A stretch of DNA of 64,000 nucleotides from F1-60-MAGs104 sp964355975 (GTDB lineage Bacteria > Planctomycetota > Phycisphaerae > Phycisphaerales > SM1A02): NCBI GenBank assembly GCA_964355975.1, contig CAYHFW010000008.1:1-64000 (forward strand), written 5' to 3'. The translations under genes were made by a program, and so were the position numbers. The notes beneath the pieces were generated by a model. That model saw nothing but the letters and a program-made list of their open reading frames with translations, was not told the origin of the DNA and did not search any database. Shown piece after piece: positions 24,445 through 33,975 of this stretch (its first letter is position 1; each line of letters begins with the position of its first letter).

Positions 24445-25650
24445 CTACCTCGTCGATGGATGCGCGTGCGTGACGTGCGTTGGGCTCAGTTGGGAGTACA
24501 CCCACGCGCGCGCTTGAGAATCGGCGTCTGACACAGTCGAAAGGTCGACAACAGCAATCGCAGGGATCGCATCAAGCGCTCCCATCACGAGCGTGCTGAT
24601 CTCGCCAAATCGAATCGTTCCCCGGGTGAATGCTTCAACGGCGGCCTCGTTCGCCGCATTGAGAATCGCCCCCGATGTGCCGCCAGCGCGAATGACTCGC
24701 CACGCGAGCTGCACAGCAGGAAACCGATCGAAATCGACCGGCTCGAAGTCGAGCGTGCGCAGCGCAGCCCAGTCGAGAGCCTTGGCGCACCGAGGGGCAC
24801 GAGCAGGCCAGGTCAATGCAAGTTGAATCGGCAATTTCATGTCGGGGGGCGAGAGTTGGGCAACAACGCTGCCATCGACAAACTCAACGAATGAGTGCAC
24901 GATCGACTGTGGATGGATGATCGCTTCGATCTTCTCGGCAGGAAGATCGAAAAGCCAGTGTGCTTCGATGATCTCAAGGGCTTTGTTCATCATCGATGCG
25001 CTGTCGATTGTCACCTTCGGTCCCATCGACCAAGTTGGGTGCTTCAGCGCGTCGGCAACGACGGCGCAATCCATCACTGCTTTGGGAGTACACCGAAATG
25101 GACCACCACTCGCCGTCAGCACGATTCGTTGAACTTCGCATGGCGATCTGCCCGCACGCATGCACTGAAAGATTGCGCTGTGTTCACTATCGACTGGCAC
25201 GATCGAAACATTGCGGCGTCGCGCTGCCTCAGTCACAATCGCGCCGGCGGCGACGAGCGTCTCTTTGTTGGCAAGCGCGATGTCGCAGCCTGCCTCGATC
25301 GCAGCCAAAATAGGCGCAATTCCAGCGGCTCCGACCATCGCTCCCATTACCAAGTCTCCCGCGCGCGCGTGCGTCTTGATCAACGCGAGAGCCGAATCTT
25401 CTCCACCGAACACTTCGCAGCCTGCTGGACCGCGCCACGCGCGCGCAGCATCGACATCTGCAACTGCGACCGCCGTGCAGCCGAACTCATCGGCTTGTCG
25501 CGCCAACAATTGCACGTTTGATCCCGCTGCGAGCCCAACGACTTGGTAGGAGATCGAACGAGTCGCACAGAGATGCCGCACGACTTCGAGGGTGTTTTCA
25601 CCGATCGATCCCGTCGAGCCGAGAACAAAAAGTCTGCGCTGCTGATTCAT
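24445..25650 (-). CDS. dxr: 1-deoxy-D-xylulose-5-phosphate reductoisomerase
   Basis: Second step of the MEP isoprenoid pathway, making 2-C-methyl-D-erythritol 4-phosphate with NADPH and a divalent metal. The 401-residue protein has the NADPH loop VLGSTGSIGENTLEVV at its start, LANKETLVAAGAIV, VPVDSEHSAIFQC (metal-binding acidic residues), TASGGPFR and the MNKALEIIEAHWLFDL block. It follows the RNase E gene by 18 bp and precedes rseP by 68 bp on the same strand. Confidence 0.97.
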   Translation of the reverse strand: MNQQRRLFVLGSTGSIGENTLEVVRHLCATRSISYQVVGLAAGSNVQLLARQADEFGCTAVAVADVDAARAWRGPAGCEVFGGEDSALALIKTHARAGDLVMGAMVGAAGIAPILAAIEAGCDIALANKETLVAAGAIVTEAARRRNVSIVPVDSEHSAIFQCMRAGRSPCEVQRIVLTASGGPFRCTPKAVMDCAVVADALKHPTWSMGPKVTIDSASMMNKALEIIEAHWLFDLPAEKIEAIIHPQSIVHSFVEFVDGSVVAQLSPPDMKLPIQLALTWPARAPRCAKALDWAALRTLDFEPVDFDRFPAVQLAWRVIRAGGTSGAILNAANEAAVEAFTRGTIRFGEISTLVMGALDAIPAIAVVDLSTVSDADSQARAWVYSQLSPTHVTHAHPSTR

Positions 25651-25668
25651 TCGAGGATGCGTGTGCGG

Positions 25669-28600
25669 CTACTCAGGACGCCCCTTCGCCTTCGATCGTT
25701 CGAGAGACGAGAGCAATCGAACGGCCGCACCGTAGAGCGAGCGACGCTTCGGCTTGGCGGGTGTTTTCGACTCTGCACTCGGCGCAGCGGATGCCGCGGC
25801 GGGTGATGGGGTTGACTGCGATTCCTGCGCAGGACGTGGAGTGTCAGAGCGCTGCTCGCGTCGTGGCTGCGACGGCTCGCGTGGCGCGCTGCTGTCACTC
25901 GCAGAAGCCGAATCGTCCTGTGACGATTGTGCTGCTTGTGAACTCTGCGAACCACCGCGATCGTTTGCATCGCGACCTCGTCCACCGCGACCTCGTCGGC
26001 CGCCTCGACGACTGCGTCCGCCGCGCTCTTGATCGTTGCCTTTCGCAGACTCTTGTCCTGTGCGATTCTGTTGTCGTCGTGGTTCGCCTTGCGACGCTTG
26101 CTTCGCTTGCGGCATCGGATCACTTGCGCCATCGTCGTTCCCACCCTCTTGGGACTGCGCAGTGTCAGAATCATCCGACTGAGCCGAAGCCTCTGGGTAA
26201 AGCGTCTGCGCCCGCGCGATCAACTCAGGCGGCAGCATCGTCGTCGCAGGTGTCAGCAGTGCTGCCACTTCTGGGTCAACATCAGCGCGCAACTTCGAAA
26301 TGAGGTCTTCGACCGAAGTCTGAAGGATGTTTGCCACGCGTGTTGTTTCGAATGCCGCCTTCTCGCCGACCATGTCGATGATCGAGTCAATTCCGCGGCG
26401 TCCGCGTCCGCGCCGACGGCGATTGGCTGATTGGCCGCGCGGTGATCGTTCGCTGCTCGCGTTGGCATTTCCTTGGCCAGAGCGCGGTTGATTCTCGCCG
26501 CGCGATCCAGATGATCCAGATGATCCAGACTGCGCATTCCGCTCACCACTTCCACGCGCCGATTGTTCGCCGCCGCGTCCACCACGTCGTCGGCGTCCGT
26601 CGCGACCGCCGCTTCGCTGCCCGTGATCTTGTTGGGATGGTTCCTCGCTCGCCGTGCGCTGCGCGAGTGTCTCGCGCACTGACAGCTCTTCGTCCGAGAC
26701 GTCGGGTAAGTCTTCGAATCCGCCAGCGAGCGCGATGGCAGTTGCATCGGCTGGGGCGGGCTTTCGCTTTCGTCGACGGCGCCGGGCCAAGACTTCTGCA
26801 GGGGAGAGTTCGACCACTTCTTCTTCTGGAAGTTCATCGTGCAGCGCGCCCTTGCCAGGACGTGGAGCCGCCGGCAGGCGGTCGAGTTCGAGGTCAGAAT
26901 TCTGCTCGTCGTAGGCGTAGTACTCGATGCGATCGGCGGCAAACGCCTCGCTGATGCGAACATCGATTCGCTTGGATGCACGCTCTTCAAGTTCGTGCAT
27001 GGCGCGTCGACGATTCGACAACAATTCTCCTGCCACGCGCACAGAGCAAACAAGCTCGACACGGTGCACGTTCGTGTAACTAAACAGCAGCGCGATTCGT
27101 CTCATCGCATCGGCCGCCACCGCGCCCGAGACGCGAATCTCGCCGCTTCCTGTGCAGTGCGTGCAATCGGCGTAGTGCATCTTTCGCAGACTCGGCCGCA
27201 TGCGCTGGCGCGTCATCTCGATGATGCCGAACTCACTGATTGGAGCGAATGAACTCTTGGCGCGGTCGATCTTGAGCAGCGCAGTCAGCCGCTCTTCGAC
27301 TTCTCGGCGATGCTTGATGAACCGCATGTCGATGCAGTCGACGACGATCAATCCACCAAGGTCGCGCAAGCGCAGTTGCCGACATACTTCTTCGATCGCT
27401 TCGCAATTCGTTTGGAAGGCGTTTGTCTCTGAGTCGCGCGCGCTGCGGCTGCGTCCGCTGTTGACGTCGATTGCAACGAGCGCCTCAGTCTGATCGAACA
27501 CAAGCGCGCCGCCCGAGGGCAAGGGAACGACACGAGAGTGAATTTCATCAATCTGCCGTTCGATTCCAAATGCCTCAAAAACAGGCACTTTTCCGTTGTA
27601 GTACTGCACCGTGCCAGAGCTCTTGGGAGCGATGACATCGAGAAACATCTTGGCGCGCTCGAATGCGCCTGGACTGTCGACAACAATCGACTCAACCGTT
27701 GAGTCGACTTGGTCGCGCAGTGTTCGGATGAGCACATCGCTCTCTGTGTAGAGCTCGCATGGCGCACCCGTCTTTGAACTGCGTTTCTCCATCGCATCCC
27801 ACAGGCGCTGCAGATAGGCCGCATCGCGCTGCAACTCAGTCTTCGTGCTGTCAAAGCCCGCGGTTCGAAGGATGAATCCGAATCCTTCGGGAAGTTCGAG
27901 CGAATCAAGAATGCGGCGCATCTCGCGCCGCTGATCTTCATCTTCGACGCGCCGCGAAACACCGACGCGGTCCATGTCGGGCATCATCACGAGAAGACGG
28001 CCTGGCAGACTGAGGTAGCTCGTCAGCGTTGGCCCCTTCGATCCAAGACCTTCCTTGATGACCTGCACGAGAATCTCTTGGCCTTTTCGCAGCGCTTGCT
28101 GAATCAGTGGGCGCTCGCTTCGCGCGATCTTCTTGCCAACCTGCTCTGTGCGCTCTTCTCCGGGGAAATACTTCGGATGCAAGTCGCTGATGTGCAGAAA
28201 GCCATTCTGACCCGAGCCGAAATCAATGAAGGCAGCTTGAATCGCCCCTTCGATGTTCATCACACGACCCTTGTAAATGCTCCCGACATTCGTGGCGGTC
28301 GCTTCGCGCTCAGAGAAGTAAGAGTCCAGTCGACCATCTGCGAGGATCGCAATGCGACACTCGTCGCCAGGTTCATCATTCACAACGAGCTGAACGGTGC
28401 GCGTTGGGCGTGGCTTCGCGCGGGTGCGAGACTTGGGCTTTGGCGCGACCACCGGCTCGCCTTCGGCGCTCGCGGGGGCATCTGCGTCTGCCTCACCATC
28501 AGAACCAGGCACCGACTCGTGGTGCGCACCTTCGTCTTCGCCTGTGGGTTGAGGAACCTCGCCAGATTCGTGCGCGGCGTCGGCGTCGGACGACTGCGAG

Positions 28601-28875
28601 TCGTTCTCTTGCTCAGACTCGCCATCGTCGCTGACCGCGTCTGGATCGACATCGGAATCATCCATCGCGCTTGCGAGCTCTTGTTGTTCGGCGCGCTCGT
28701 GCGCTTCTTCGGCGTAGTCGTCGATGTTGACTTCTGGGCTCTGCGCTTGGGGCGAGTCTTTCGCGTTGAGCGAGCCATCGGCGGCCTCGTCGAGAGGTGC
28801 GTCGATTGGAAAAGACGCCTGCGCGTCTTCGTTTACTGATTTGTTGTCGTCTGGCACGTTGTCATCCTGCCGCAT
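25669..28875 (-). CDS. rne: Ribonuclease E/G with acidic N-terminal and Arg/Gly-rich C-terminal arms
   Basis: Endoribonuclease for rRNA processing and mRNA decay. The 1068-residue product begins with about 140 residues dense in Asp and Glu (from MRQDDNVPDDNKSVNEDA), then a basic patch and the S1 domain (GSIYKGRVMNIEGAIQAAFI). The catalytic site shows AIDVNSGRS and VVDCIDMRF, the Asp pair that holds Mg, and a zinc-link-like CTHCTGSG. The C-terminal arm contains RRRRKRK, SGSSGSSGS and repeated R-G-G or R-R-G tracts, with a small helical island (VANILQTSVEDLISKLRAD). The start at 28875 is chosen over in-frame starts upstream. Only about 18 bp separates it from dxr. Confidence 0.93.
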   Translation of the reverse strand: MRQDDNVPDDNKSVNEDAQASFPIDAPLDEAADGSLNAKDSPQAQSPEVNIDDYAEEAHERAEQQELASAMDDSDVDPDAVSDDGESEQENDSQSSDADAAHESGEVPQPTGEDEGAHHESVPGSDGEADADAPASAEGEPVVAPKPKSRTRAKPRPTRTVQLVVNDEPGDECRIAILADGRLDSYFSEREATATNVGSIYKGRVMNIEGAIQAAFIDFGSGQNGFLHISDLHPKYFPGEERTEQVGKKIARSERPLIQQALRKGQEILVQVIKEGLGSKGPTLTSYLSLPGRLLVMMPDMDRVGVSRRVEDEDQRREMRRILDSLELPEGFGFILRTAGFDSTKTELQRDAAYLQRLWDAMEKRSSKTGAPCELYTESDVLIRTLRDQVDSTVESIVVDSPGAFERAKMFLDVIAPKSSGTVQYYNGKVPVFEAFGIERQIDEIHSRVVPLPSGGALVFDQTEALVAIDVNSGRSRSARDSETNAFQTNCEAIEEVCRQLRLRDLGGLIVVDCIDMRFIKHRREVEERLTALLKIDRAKSSFAPISEFGIIEMTRQRMRPSLRKMHYADCTHCTGSGEIRVSGAVAADAMRRIALLFSYTNVHRVELVCSVRVAGELLSNRRRAMHELEERASKRIDVRISEAFAADRIEYYAYDEQNSDLELDRLPAAPRPGKGALHDELPEEEVVELSPAEVLARRRRRKRKPAPADATAIALAGGFEDLPDVSDEELSVRETLAQRTASEEPSQQDHGQRSGGRDGRRRRGGRGGEQSARGSGERNAQSGSSGSSGSRGENQPRSGQGNANASSERSPRGQSANRRRRGRGRRGIDSIIDMVGEKAAFETTRVANILQTSVEDLISKLRADVDPEVAALLTPATTMLPPELIARAQTLYPEASAQSDDSDTAQSQEGGNDDGASDPMPQAKQASQGEPRRQQNRTGQESAKGNDQERGGRSRRGGRRGRGGRGRDANDRGGSQSSQAAQSSQDDSASASDSSAPREPSQPRREQRSDTPRPAQESQSTPSPAAASAAPSAESKTPAKPKRRSLYGAAVRLLSSLERSKAKGRPE

Positions 28876-29138
28876 TCTTGCGGCGCGTAATGACGGAACG
28901 CGCATCGATGAGCCTCGGCACAAACTTGCGCGCAATGATGCGCGGTCGTTGTGAAATCGACCAACAAGGTCGAGTGAAGCGGCAGTTGTTCAAACTTCAT
29001 CGTGTCTGTTCCGTCCACATGCTGATGGGGGGGTCCGCAGTTCCGAAGCGCGGCGTCGTGATTCACGAGCGGCGTTTCGCGGGTCCATCCCGTCGTCAGG
29101 CATGCATTTTGTCGAGAGAGTTCTTTCTGTTTCTTGCA

Positions 29139-30896
29139 CTAGCCGCCTTCGGAGCCTGCCAATGCATCTGGATCGATTTTTCGAAGTTCGTCACGCAAGC
29201 ATGCAAGTACTTGTCGGTCTGAGTCAAACGAGCCGACTCGCCTCGCGAGCGCCTCACAGTGTTCGATCTCAAGCCCCCGAACCACCCGCTTCACTGCGGG
29301 GATCTGTCCAGGTGACATAGAGAGTGTACGCACTCCCATCCCAAGCAGCAATGCAGTAAAGAGTGGTTGGCCGGCGATCTCACCGCAGACGCTGACGTCG
29401 ATGCCGACGTGCCGACCAGCGCGAACGATGCTCTTGATCAGCGTCAGAACGGCAGGATTGGCCGCGTTGTAGAGCCCTGCAACCCGTTCGTTGCCTCGGT
29501 CGACTGCCAATGTGTACTGAATGAGGTCGTTGGTGCCGATTGAGAAGAACCGTGACTCATGCGCGAAGGCGCGGGACATCAGTGCGGCGGCGGGGGTCTC
29601 GACCATGATTCCGATGGGAATGTTTCGATCGAACGCGATTCCTGCCTCATCCAACTCTTCGGCGAGGTCGTTGAGCAGCATGCGTGTCTGACGCAACTCC
29701 ATCACGTGCGTCACAAGCGGCAGCATGACCTTGATAGGACCGAACGCACTCGCGCGCAAGAGAGCACGCAATTGGGTCTTGAACAGGTCTTGATTCGCGA
29801 GACAAAACCGAATGCTGCGCAGGCCAAGAAATGGATTGCGCTCTGCCTCGATGAGTTGACCCTGTGTGTATTTATCAGCGCCAAGGTCGAGTGTTCGAAT
29901 GATCAGCGGACGCCCATCCGCCAATTCGATCGCGCGGCAGTAACTCTGTAGTTGATCATCTTCGGATGGCGGATGGTCGCTCATCAGGTAGAGAAACTCA
30001 GTGCGATAGAGCCCAACCCCCGCACCGCCATTCTCGACAACGGCCTCGATTTCCTCGGGAAATTCGATGTTTCCAAGCAGGGTGATGGGCATGCCATCGC
30101 GCGTCACGGCGGGCTGCCCCGCATCGCTGCGCAAAGCGCGCTGGCGCTGTTGCCCTTCTCGAGCGAGCAGTTGATAGCGCGCCAAGAGCACATCGTCAGG
30201 CCGCACGATGACGACTCCGCCATCACCGTCGACGATGACGGTGTCGCCATCCTCGATGTCTGCCGTCACCTTTGTGCACCCGACGACCGCTGGCATTCCG
30301 AGCGCGCGCGCAAGAATCGAAGTGTGCCCAGTGAGTCCGCCGCCGTCTGTCGCGAACGCAACGATGTGCGCTCGGTGCAGTTCGACTGTCTGGCTTGGAG
30401 TCAACTCGTGCGCGATCACGATGATCGGCCCTTTCACTCCGACGAGGCGATCTGTCGCCCGCCCGCTGAGCCGCATCAGCACGCGGCGTTGAAGGTCGAT
30501 GACATCCGAGGCTTTCTGAACAAACACCTCGCTCGCGAGCTCGCGAAAGCGTGCGGCGAGTTTCGCAAAGTTTTCTGCAACCGCATATTCCGCGACGATG
30601 CACTCGCGCTGGATGTCTGCCCGAATGGGTTGAATCAAAGACTGATCCCCAAGCAGCTCGAGGTGAAAGTCGAAGATGCGGGCTGCGTCGTCTCCCCCGC
30701 GCAGGCTCATTTTATTTCGTATTTGCAAAATCTGCTGCTTGGCGTCTTCGAGGGAGCGCTCCATGCGCTCAATCTCCTGGGGAACCTCGTCGACTGAAAC
30801 GGTTCGAAACGCTGCGTTCCCAACGGTATCTGAGAGCAATAGCGCTCTGCCGATGGCTATTCCCGAACTGACGCCTATGCCTTTGATCGCTTCCAT
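29139..30896 (-). CDS. ptsI: Phosphoenolpyruvate-protein phosphotransferase (PTS enzyme I)
   Basis: Transfers phosphate from PEP to HPr, the first step of the phosphotransferase system. The 585-residue protein has the phospho-His motif GGGLTGHTSILARALGMPAV, the TIM-barrel PEP site GLYRTEFLYL with FRTLDLGADK-like IRTLDLGADKY, and the Cys of VSVCGEIAGQPL. No HPr or EII gene is adjacent; planctomycetes often keep only a regulatory PTS. It starts at an ATG at 30896 and is divergent from the PEP-CTERM gene. The 263-bp gap between it and the RNase E gene shows no structure that I recognise. Confidence 0.96.
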   Translation of the reverse strand: MEAIKGIGVSSGIAIGRALLLSDTVGNAAFRTVSVDEVPQEIERMERSLEDAKQQILQIRNKMSLRGGDDAARIFDFHLELLGDQSLIQPIRADIQRECIVAEYAVAENFAKLAARFRELASEVFVQKASDVIDLQRRVLMRLSGRATDRLVGVKGPIIVIAHELTPSQTVELHRAHIVAFATDGGGLTGHTSILARALGMPAVVGCTKVTADIEDGDTVIVDGDGGVVIVRPDDVLLARYQLLAREGQQRQRALRSDAGQPAVTRDGMPITLLGNIEFPEEIEAVVENGGAGVGLYRTEFLYLMSDHPPSEDDQLQSYCRAIELADGRPLIIRTLDLGADKYTQGQLIEAERNPFLGLRSIRFCLANQDLFKTQLRALLRASAFGPIKVMLPLVTHVMELRQTRMLLNDLAEELDEAGIAFDRNIPIGIMVETPAAALMSRAFAHESRFFSIGTNDLIQYTLAVDRGNERVAGLYNAANPAVLTLIKSIVRAGRHVGIDVSVCGEIAGQPLFTALLLGMGVRTLSMSPGQIPAVKRVVRGLEIEHCEALARRVGSFDSDRQVLACLRDELRKIDPDALAGSEGG

Positions 30897-31024
30897 CTGG
30901 GCTTCCGAGGAGAGTCAGCCACTGCGAGTCCAGACCATCTGGAATCTGAAGTGGCGGTCGAATCGGTCTGCGGCGCGATCATAACGAATCCAGCCGCCTC
31001 TGCCGAAATGCCAAATCAAAAATG

Positions 31025-31076
31025 AATGCAAAAAACCGAGAACTCATTTTGCATTGACCTTGGGCTGGGCTACATT
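31025..31076 (+). promoter_or_regulatory. Putative sigma-70 promoter with overlapping inverted repeat
   Basis: TTGCAT (31049-31054), a 16-bp spacer and TACATT (31071-31076) resemble a -35/-10 pair about 70 bp before the PEP-CTERM start. A perfect 9-bp inverted repeat, AATGCAAAA (31025-31033) and TTTTGCATT (31047-31055), overlaps the -35 box and could be an operator. The assignment is by eye only. Confidence 0.4.
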
Positions 31077-31145
31077 GTTCGAGGTTGGCGAGGCAAGAGG
31101 GCGGTCAGTCGAACTGATCGACGCCTCTGGTCCTTGGAGCCTTCC

Positions 31146-31835
31146 GTGCAAAATATCTCAAAGTCGACAATCGTTGCGGCAGTTGCGGCATCCGCACTCT
31201 CGCTGACCGCTTCTGGTGCTGTGATCGCAAGTTGGTCGATGCCAACCGCGATTGCCTCTGGCACAGTCGGTACCTCGTACAGCTACGGCGCGGCGAATGC
31301 TGGCGACTCGACCGTTGGATCGAACCTCTCGAGTTCGCATCTTGCGGCAGCAACCACCTACTCGAGTCCATCGGGCAACGGCTCGACATACTCCCTGAGC
31401 AGCAATAACTGGGCGATCGGCGACTACTACCAAGTGAGCCTCTCAACACTCGGCTACCAAGACATTTCGATCTCCTTCGACCAAACTCGCAGCGGCACTG
31501 GTCCATCCTCCTTTGAATTGGTGGCCAGCACGGACGGCGGGTCAACATGGACGACGCTCGTCGCGAGTTACTCCATCATCCAAGCTGGAATCGCTGGATC
31601 GAACACCCTGTCGTGGACCACGGCTGGTGCCTATCAATCGGCCTTCACCACAACTTCAACCGCGGCGGTTTCGGATGCATCGAGCGTGCTCTTTCGCATG
31701 CGCTCGCTTGTCACCACCGCATCGGGCGGCACAAACCGCATCGACAACGTCATCGTCTCAGGAAACATGGTTCCAGCTCCTGGGGCAATCGCACTTCTGG
31801 GTCTCGCAGGTCTGATTCACCGCCGTCGCCGCTGA
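31146..31835 (+). CDS. PEP-CTERM-like exosortase-sorted surface protein
   Basis: A 229-residue secreted protein. From the GTG at 31146, preceded by GGAG, it starts VQNISKSTIVAAVAASAL, a signal peptide. The mature part is Ser/Thr/Gly-rich and beta-type (SSNNWAIGDYYQVSLSTLG; DGGSTWTTLVASYSI), looking like a jelly-roll. The end is the sorting signal VPAPGAIALLGLAGLIHRRRR, a variant PEP-CTERM motif: Pro-Ala-Pro-Gly, a short hydrophobic helix and an Arg cluster, typical of Phycisphaerae proteins. No exosortase gene is in the window. A longer frame starts upstream but lacks the signal peptide. Confidence 0.87.
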   Translation: MQNISKSTIVAAVAASALSLTASGAVIASWSMPTAIASGTVGTSYSYGAANAGDSTVGSNLSSSHLAAATTYSSPSGNGSTYSLSSNNWAIGDYYQVSLSTLGYQDISISFDQTRSGTGPSSFELVASTDGGSTWTTLVASYSIIQAGIAGSNTLSWTTAGAYQSAFTTTSTAAVSDASSVLFRMRSLVTTASGGTNRIDNVIVSGNMVPAPGAIALLGLAGLIHRRRR

Positions 31836-31869
31836 ATCGGCGCGATTCACACCCTTCTCGACCTTTGAA

Positions 31870-31910
31870 AAAGAAACGCCCTCGGCATTTGCCGAGGGCG
31901 TTCTTGTTTG
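31870..31910. terminator. Bidirectional rho-independent terminator
   Basis: Perfect 12-bp stem AACGCCCTCGGC/GCCGAGGGCGTT (31875-31886 and 31891-31902) with loop ATTT. It is T-rich after the stem on the plus strand (CTTGTTT), and on the minus strand a CTTTTTC tract follows. It lies between the converging PEP-CTERM and dnaK genes and can end both. Confidence 0.88.
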
Positions 31911-31939
31911 ACAATCTGTCTCGCGCGACGGGCGACTCT

Positions 31940-33847
31940 TTAGTTGCCGTCCTTGACTTCATACTCGGCGTCGATGACATCATCTTTGCCCTTCGATGCG
32001 CTCGCTCCAGAGTCGCCAGATGCTGCGCCCTCTGCCTTGGCATTCTTGGTCGCTTCGTACGCGGCCTTTCCGAGTTCCATCGAGGCGTCGTTGAGCGCCT
32101 TGACTGCTGCTTCGATCGCGCCGCGATCATCCTCTTTCACTTTTGACTCGAGGTTTGAGACGGCGCTTTCAATCTTGCCGCGACCCTCAGGAGAGATCGT
32201 CGAACCATGCTCCTCGAGAGCCTTCTTGGTCGCGTAGATCGCCTGCTCAGCCTGATTGCGCACATCGACGAGTTCGCGTCGCTTCTTGTCGGCGCCAGCA
32301 TTCTCTTCTGCTTCACGCCGCATGCGCTCGACCTCATCCTTGCTCAGACCGCTCGAGCCAGTGATGCGAATCTCCTGCTTCTTGCCACTCGCCTTGTCGG
32401 ACGCAGTGACCGTCATGATTCCGTTGGCATCGATTGAGAATTCAACCTCAACCTGCGGCACCCCGCGCGGAGCAGATGGAATTCCAGTCAGATCGAAGCG
32501 CCCCAGGCTGCGATTGTCTGAGGCGAATTCGCGGTCACCCTGCAAGACATGAATGGTGACCGAAGTCTGATTGTCAGCAGCAGTCGAGAAGACTTCCTTC
32601 TTGCTTGCAGGAATGGTGGTGTTGCGCTCGATGAGTCGCGTCATCACGCCGCCAAGAGTTTCGACGCCGAGTGAGAGTGGGGTCACGTCGAGCAGAAGCA
32701 CATCCTTCACCTCGCCTTGCAAGACTCCACCTTGAATTGCCGCACCGACTGCAACCACTTCGTCGGGATTGATGCTGCGATCAAGTTCGGTCGTTTCAAA
32801 GATCTCTTTGGCGATCTCCTGCACCTTTGGGATGCGGATCGATCCACCGACCATGACCACATCCTGGATGTCCTTGGCCTTGAGCTTTGCATCCTTGATG
32901 CACGCCTTGCATGGGCCACGAAGACGGTCAAAGAGATCGGCGCAAAGTTCTTCGAACTTCGCACGGGTCACTGTGACTTGCAAGTGCTTGGGACCATTCT
33001 GATCGGCGGTGATGAATGGCAGATTGACGGTCGTCTCGAGTTGGGTCGAGAGTTCGATCTTTGCCTTTTCTGAGGCTTCTTTGAGGCGTTGAAGAGCCAT
33101 TGGATCTTTGCGCACATCGATGCCTTCACGCTTGCGAAACTCTTCGCCAACAAAGTCGATCAGGCGCTGATCAAAGTCATCGCCTCCGAGGTGACCATCG
33201 CCGTTTGAGGCGAGCACTTCGAAGACGCCATCGCCAACGTCGAGAATCGAGATGTCGAATGTTCCACCACCGAGATCGAAGACCGCGATGCGCGAGTTCT
33301 TGCGCTTCTCGAGGCCGTAAGCGAGCGCGGCTGCGGTTGGCTCATTGATGATTCGCTCAACCTTGAGGCCAGCGATTTCACCCGCATCCTTCGTCGCCTG
33401 GCGCTGCGCGTCGTTGAAGTACGCAGGCACAGTGATGACCGCGCGATCAACTTTCTCGCCCAAGTAATCTTCTGCGACCTTCTTGAGGTCTTGCAGAATC
33501 ATTGCTGAGATTTCTGGCGGCGTGAAACTCTTTCCGCGGATGTCGACCTTGACGAGTTCGTCTTGGCCGCCAGTCACGGTGTATGGCACGCGCGTTTGTT
33601 CTTCCTTCACTTCGTTTCCGCGGCGACCCATGAATCGCTTGATCGAGAAGACAGTGTTCTTAGGATTGGTGATTTGCTGATGACGTGCGGGCTGTCCCAC
33701 GAGGCGTTCACCCTTTTCGGTGAAGCCAACCACTGATGGTGTCGTGCGATTGCCTTGCGAATTGATGAGAACCTTTGGGGTTCCACCTTCCATAATTGAA
33801 ACCACAGAGTTTGTGGTGCCGAGATCGATTCCGATGATTTTTGACAT
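31940..33847 (-). CDS. dnaK: Chaperone protein DnaK (Hsp70)
   Basis: ATP-driven chaperone for protein folding and stress. The 635-residue product begins MSKIIGIDLGTTNSVVSIM, with Hsp70 blocks IINEPTAAALAYGLEKR, AVFDLGGGTFDISILDV and VVMVGGSIRIPKVQEI (where most homologues have STRIP, here SIRIP), a substrate-binding domain (DVTPLSLGVETLGG) and a Gly/Ala-rich acidic tail. The start at 33847 has AAGGA upstream; the frame extends further but without homology. No grpE, dnaJ or CIRCE operator is visible nearby. Confidence 0.97.
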   Translation of the reverse strand: MSKIIGIDLGTTNSVVSIMEGGTPKVLINSQGNRTTPSVVGFTEKGERLVGQPARHQQITNPKNTVFSIKRFMGRRGNEVKEEQTRVPYTVTGGQDELVKVDIRGKSFTPPEISAMILQDLKKVAEDYLGEKVDRAVITVPAYFNDAQRQATKDAGEIAGLKVERIINEPTAAALAYGLEKRKNSRIAVFDLGGGTFDISILDVGDGVFEVLASNGDGHLGGDDFDQRLIDFVGEEFRKREGIDVRKDPMALQRLKEASEKAKIELSTQLETTVNLPFITADQNGPKHLQVTVTRAKFEELCADLFDRLRGPCKACIKDAKLKAKDIQDVVMVGGSIRIPKVQEIAKEIFETTELDRSINPDEVVAVGAAIQGGVLQGEVKDVLLLDVTPLSLGVETLGGVMTRLIERNTTIPASKKEVFSTAADNQTSVTIHVLQGDREFASDNRSLGRFDLTGIPSAPRGVPQVEVEFSIDANGIMTVTASDKASGKKQEIRITGSSGLSKDEVERMRREAEENAGADKKRRELVDVRNQAEQAIYATKKALEEHGSTISPEGRGKIESAVSNLESKVKEDDRGAIEAAVKALNDASMELGKAAYEATKNAKAEGAASGDSGASASKGKDDVIDAEYEVKDGN

Positions 33848-33975
33848 AACTTCGTCCTTCCGTTTCTGCCCTGGGGTGGGGCGGGCGCAATAGAGCAAAG
33901 TTCGTGCCAGATAGCGCGCCCTCGCAACCGAGTTCGACGGGCTGAGGGGGCTCTATTCCACGCTATTCTCGAAGA

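Noticed and set aside
28876..29138. Gene in the gap between rne and ptsI
   Set aside because: Short frames on both strands have no start signal, no motif and no family. Treated as the RNase E leader region.
33848..33975. CIRCE heat-shock operator upstream of dnaK
   Set aside because: No TTAGCACTC-type inverted repeat is present in the 128-bp divergent region.
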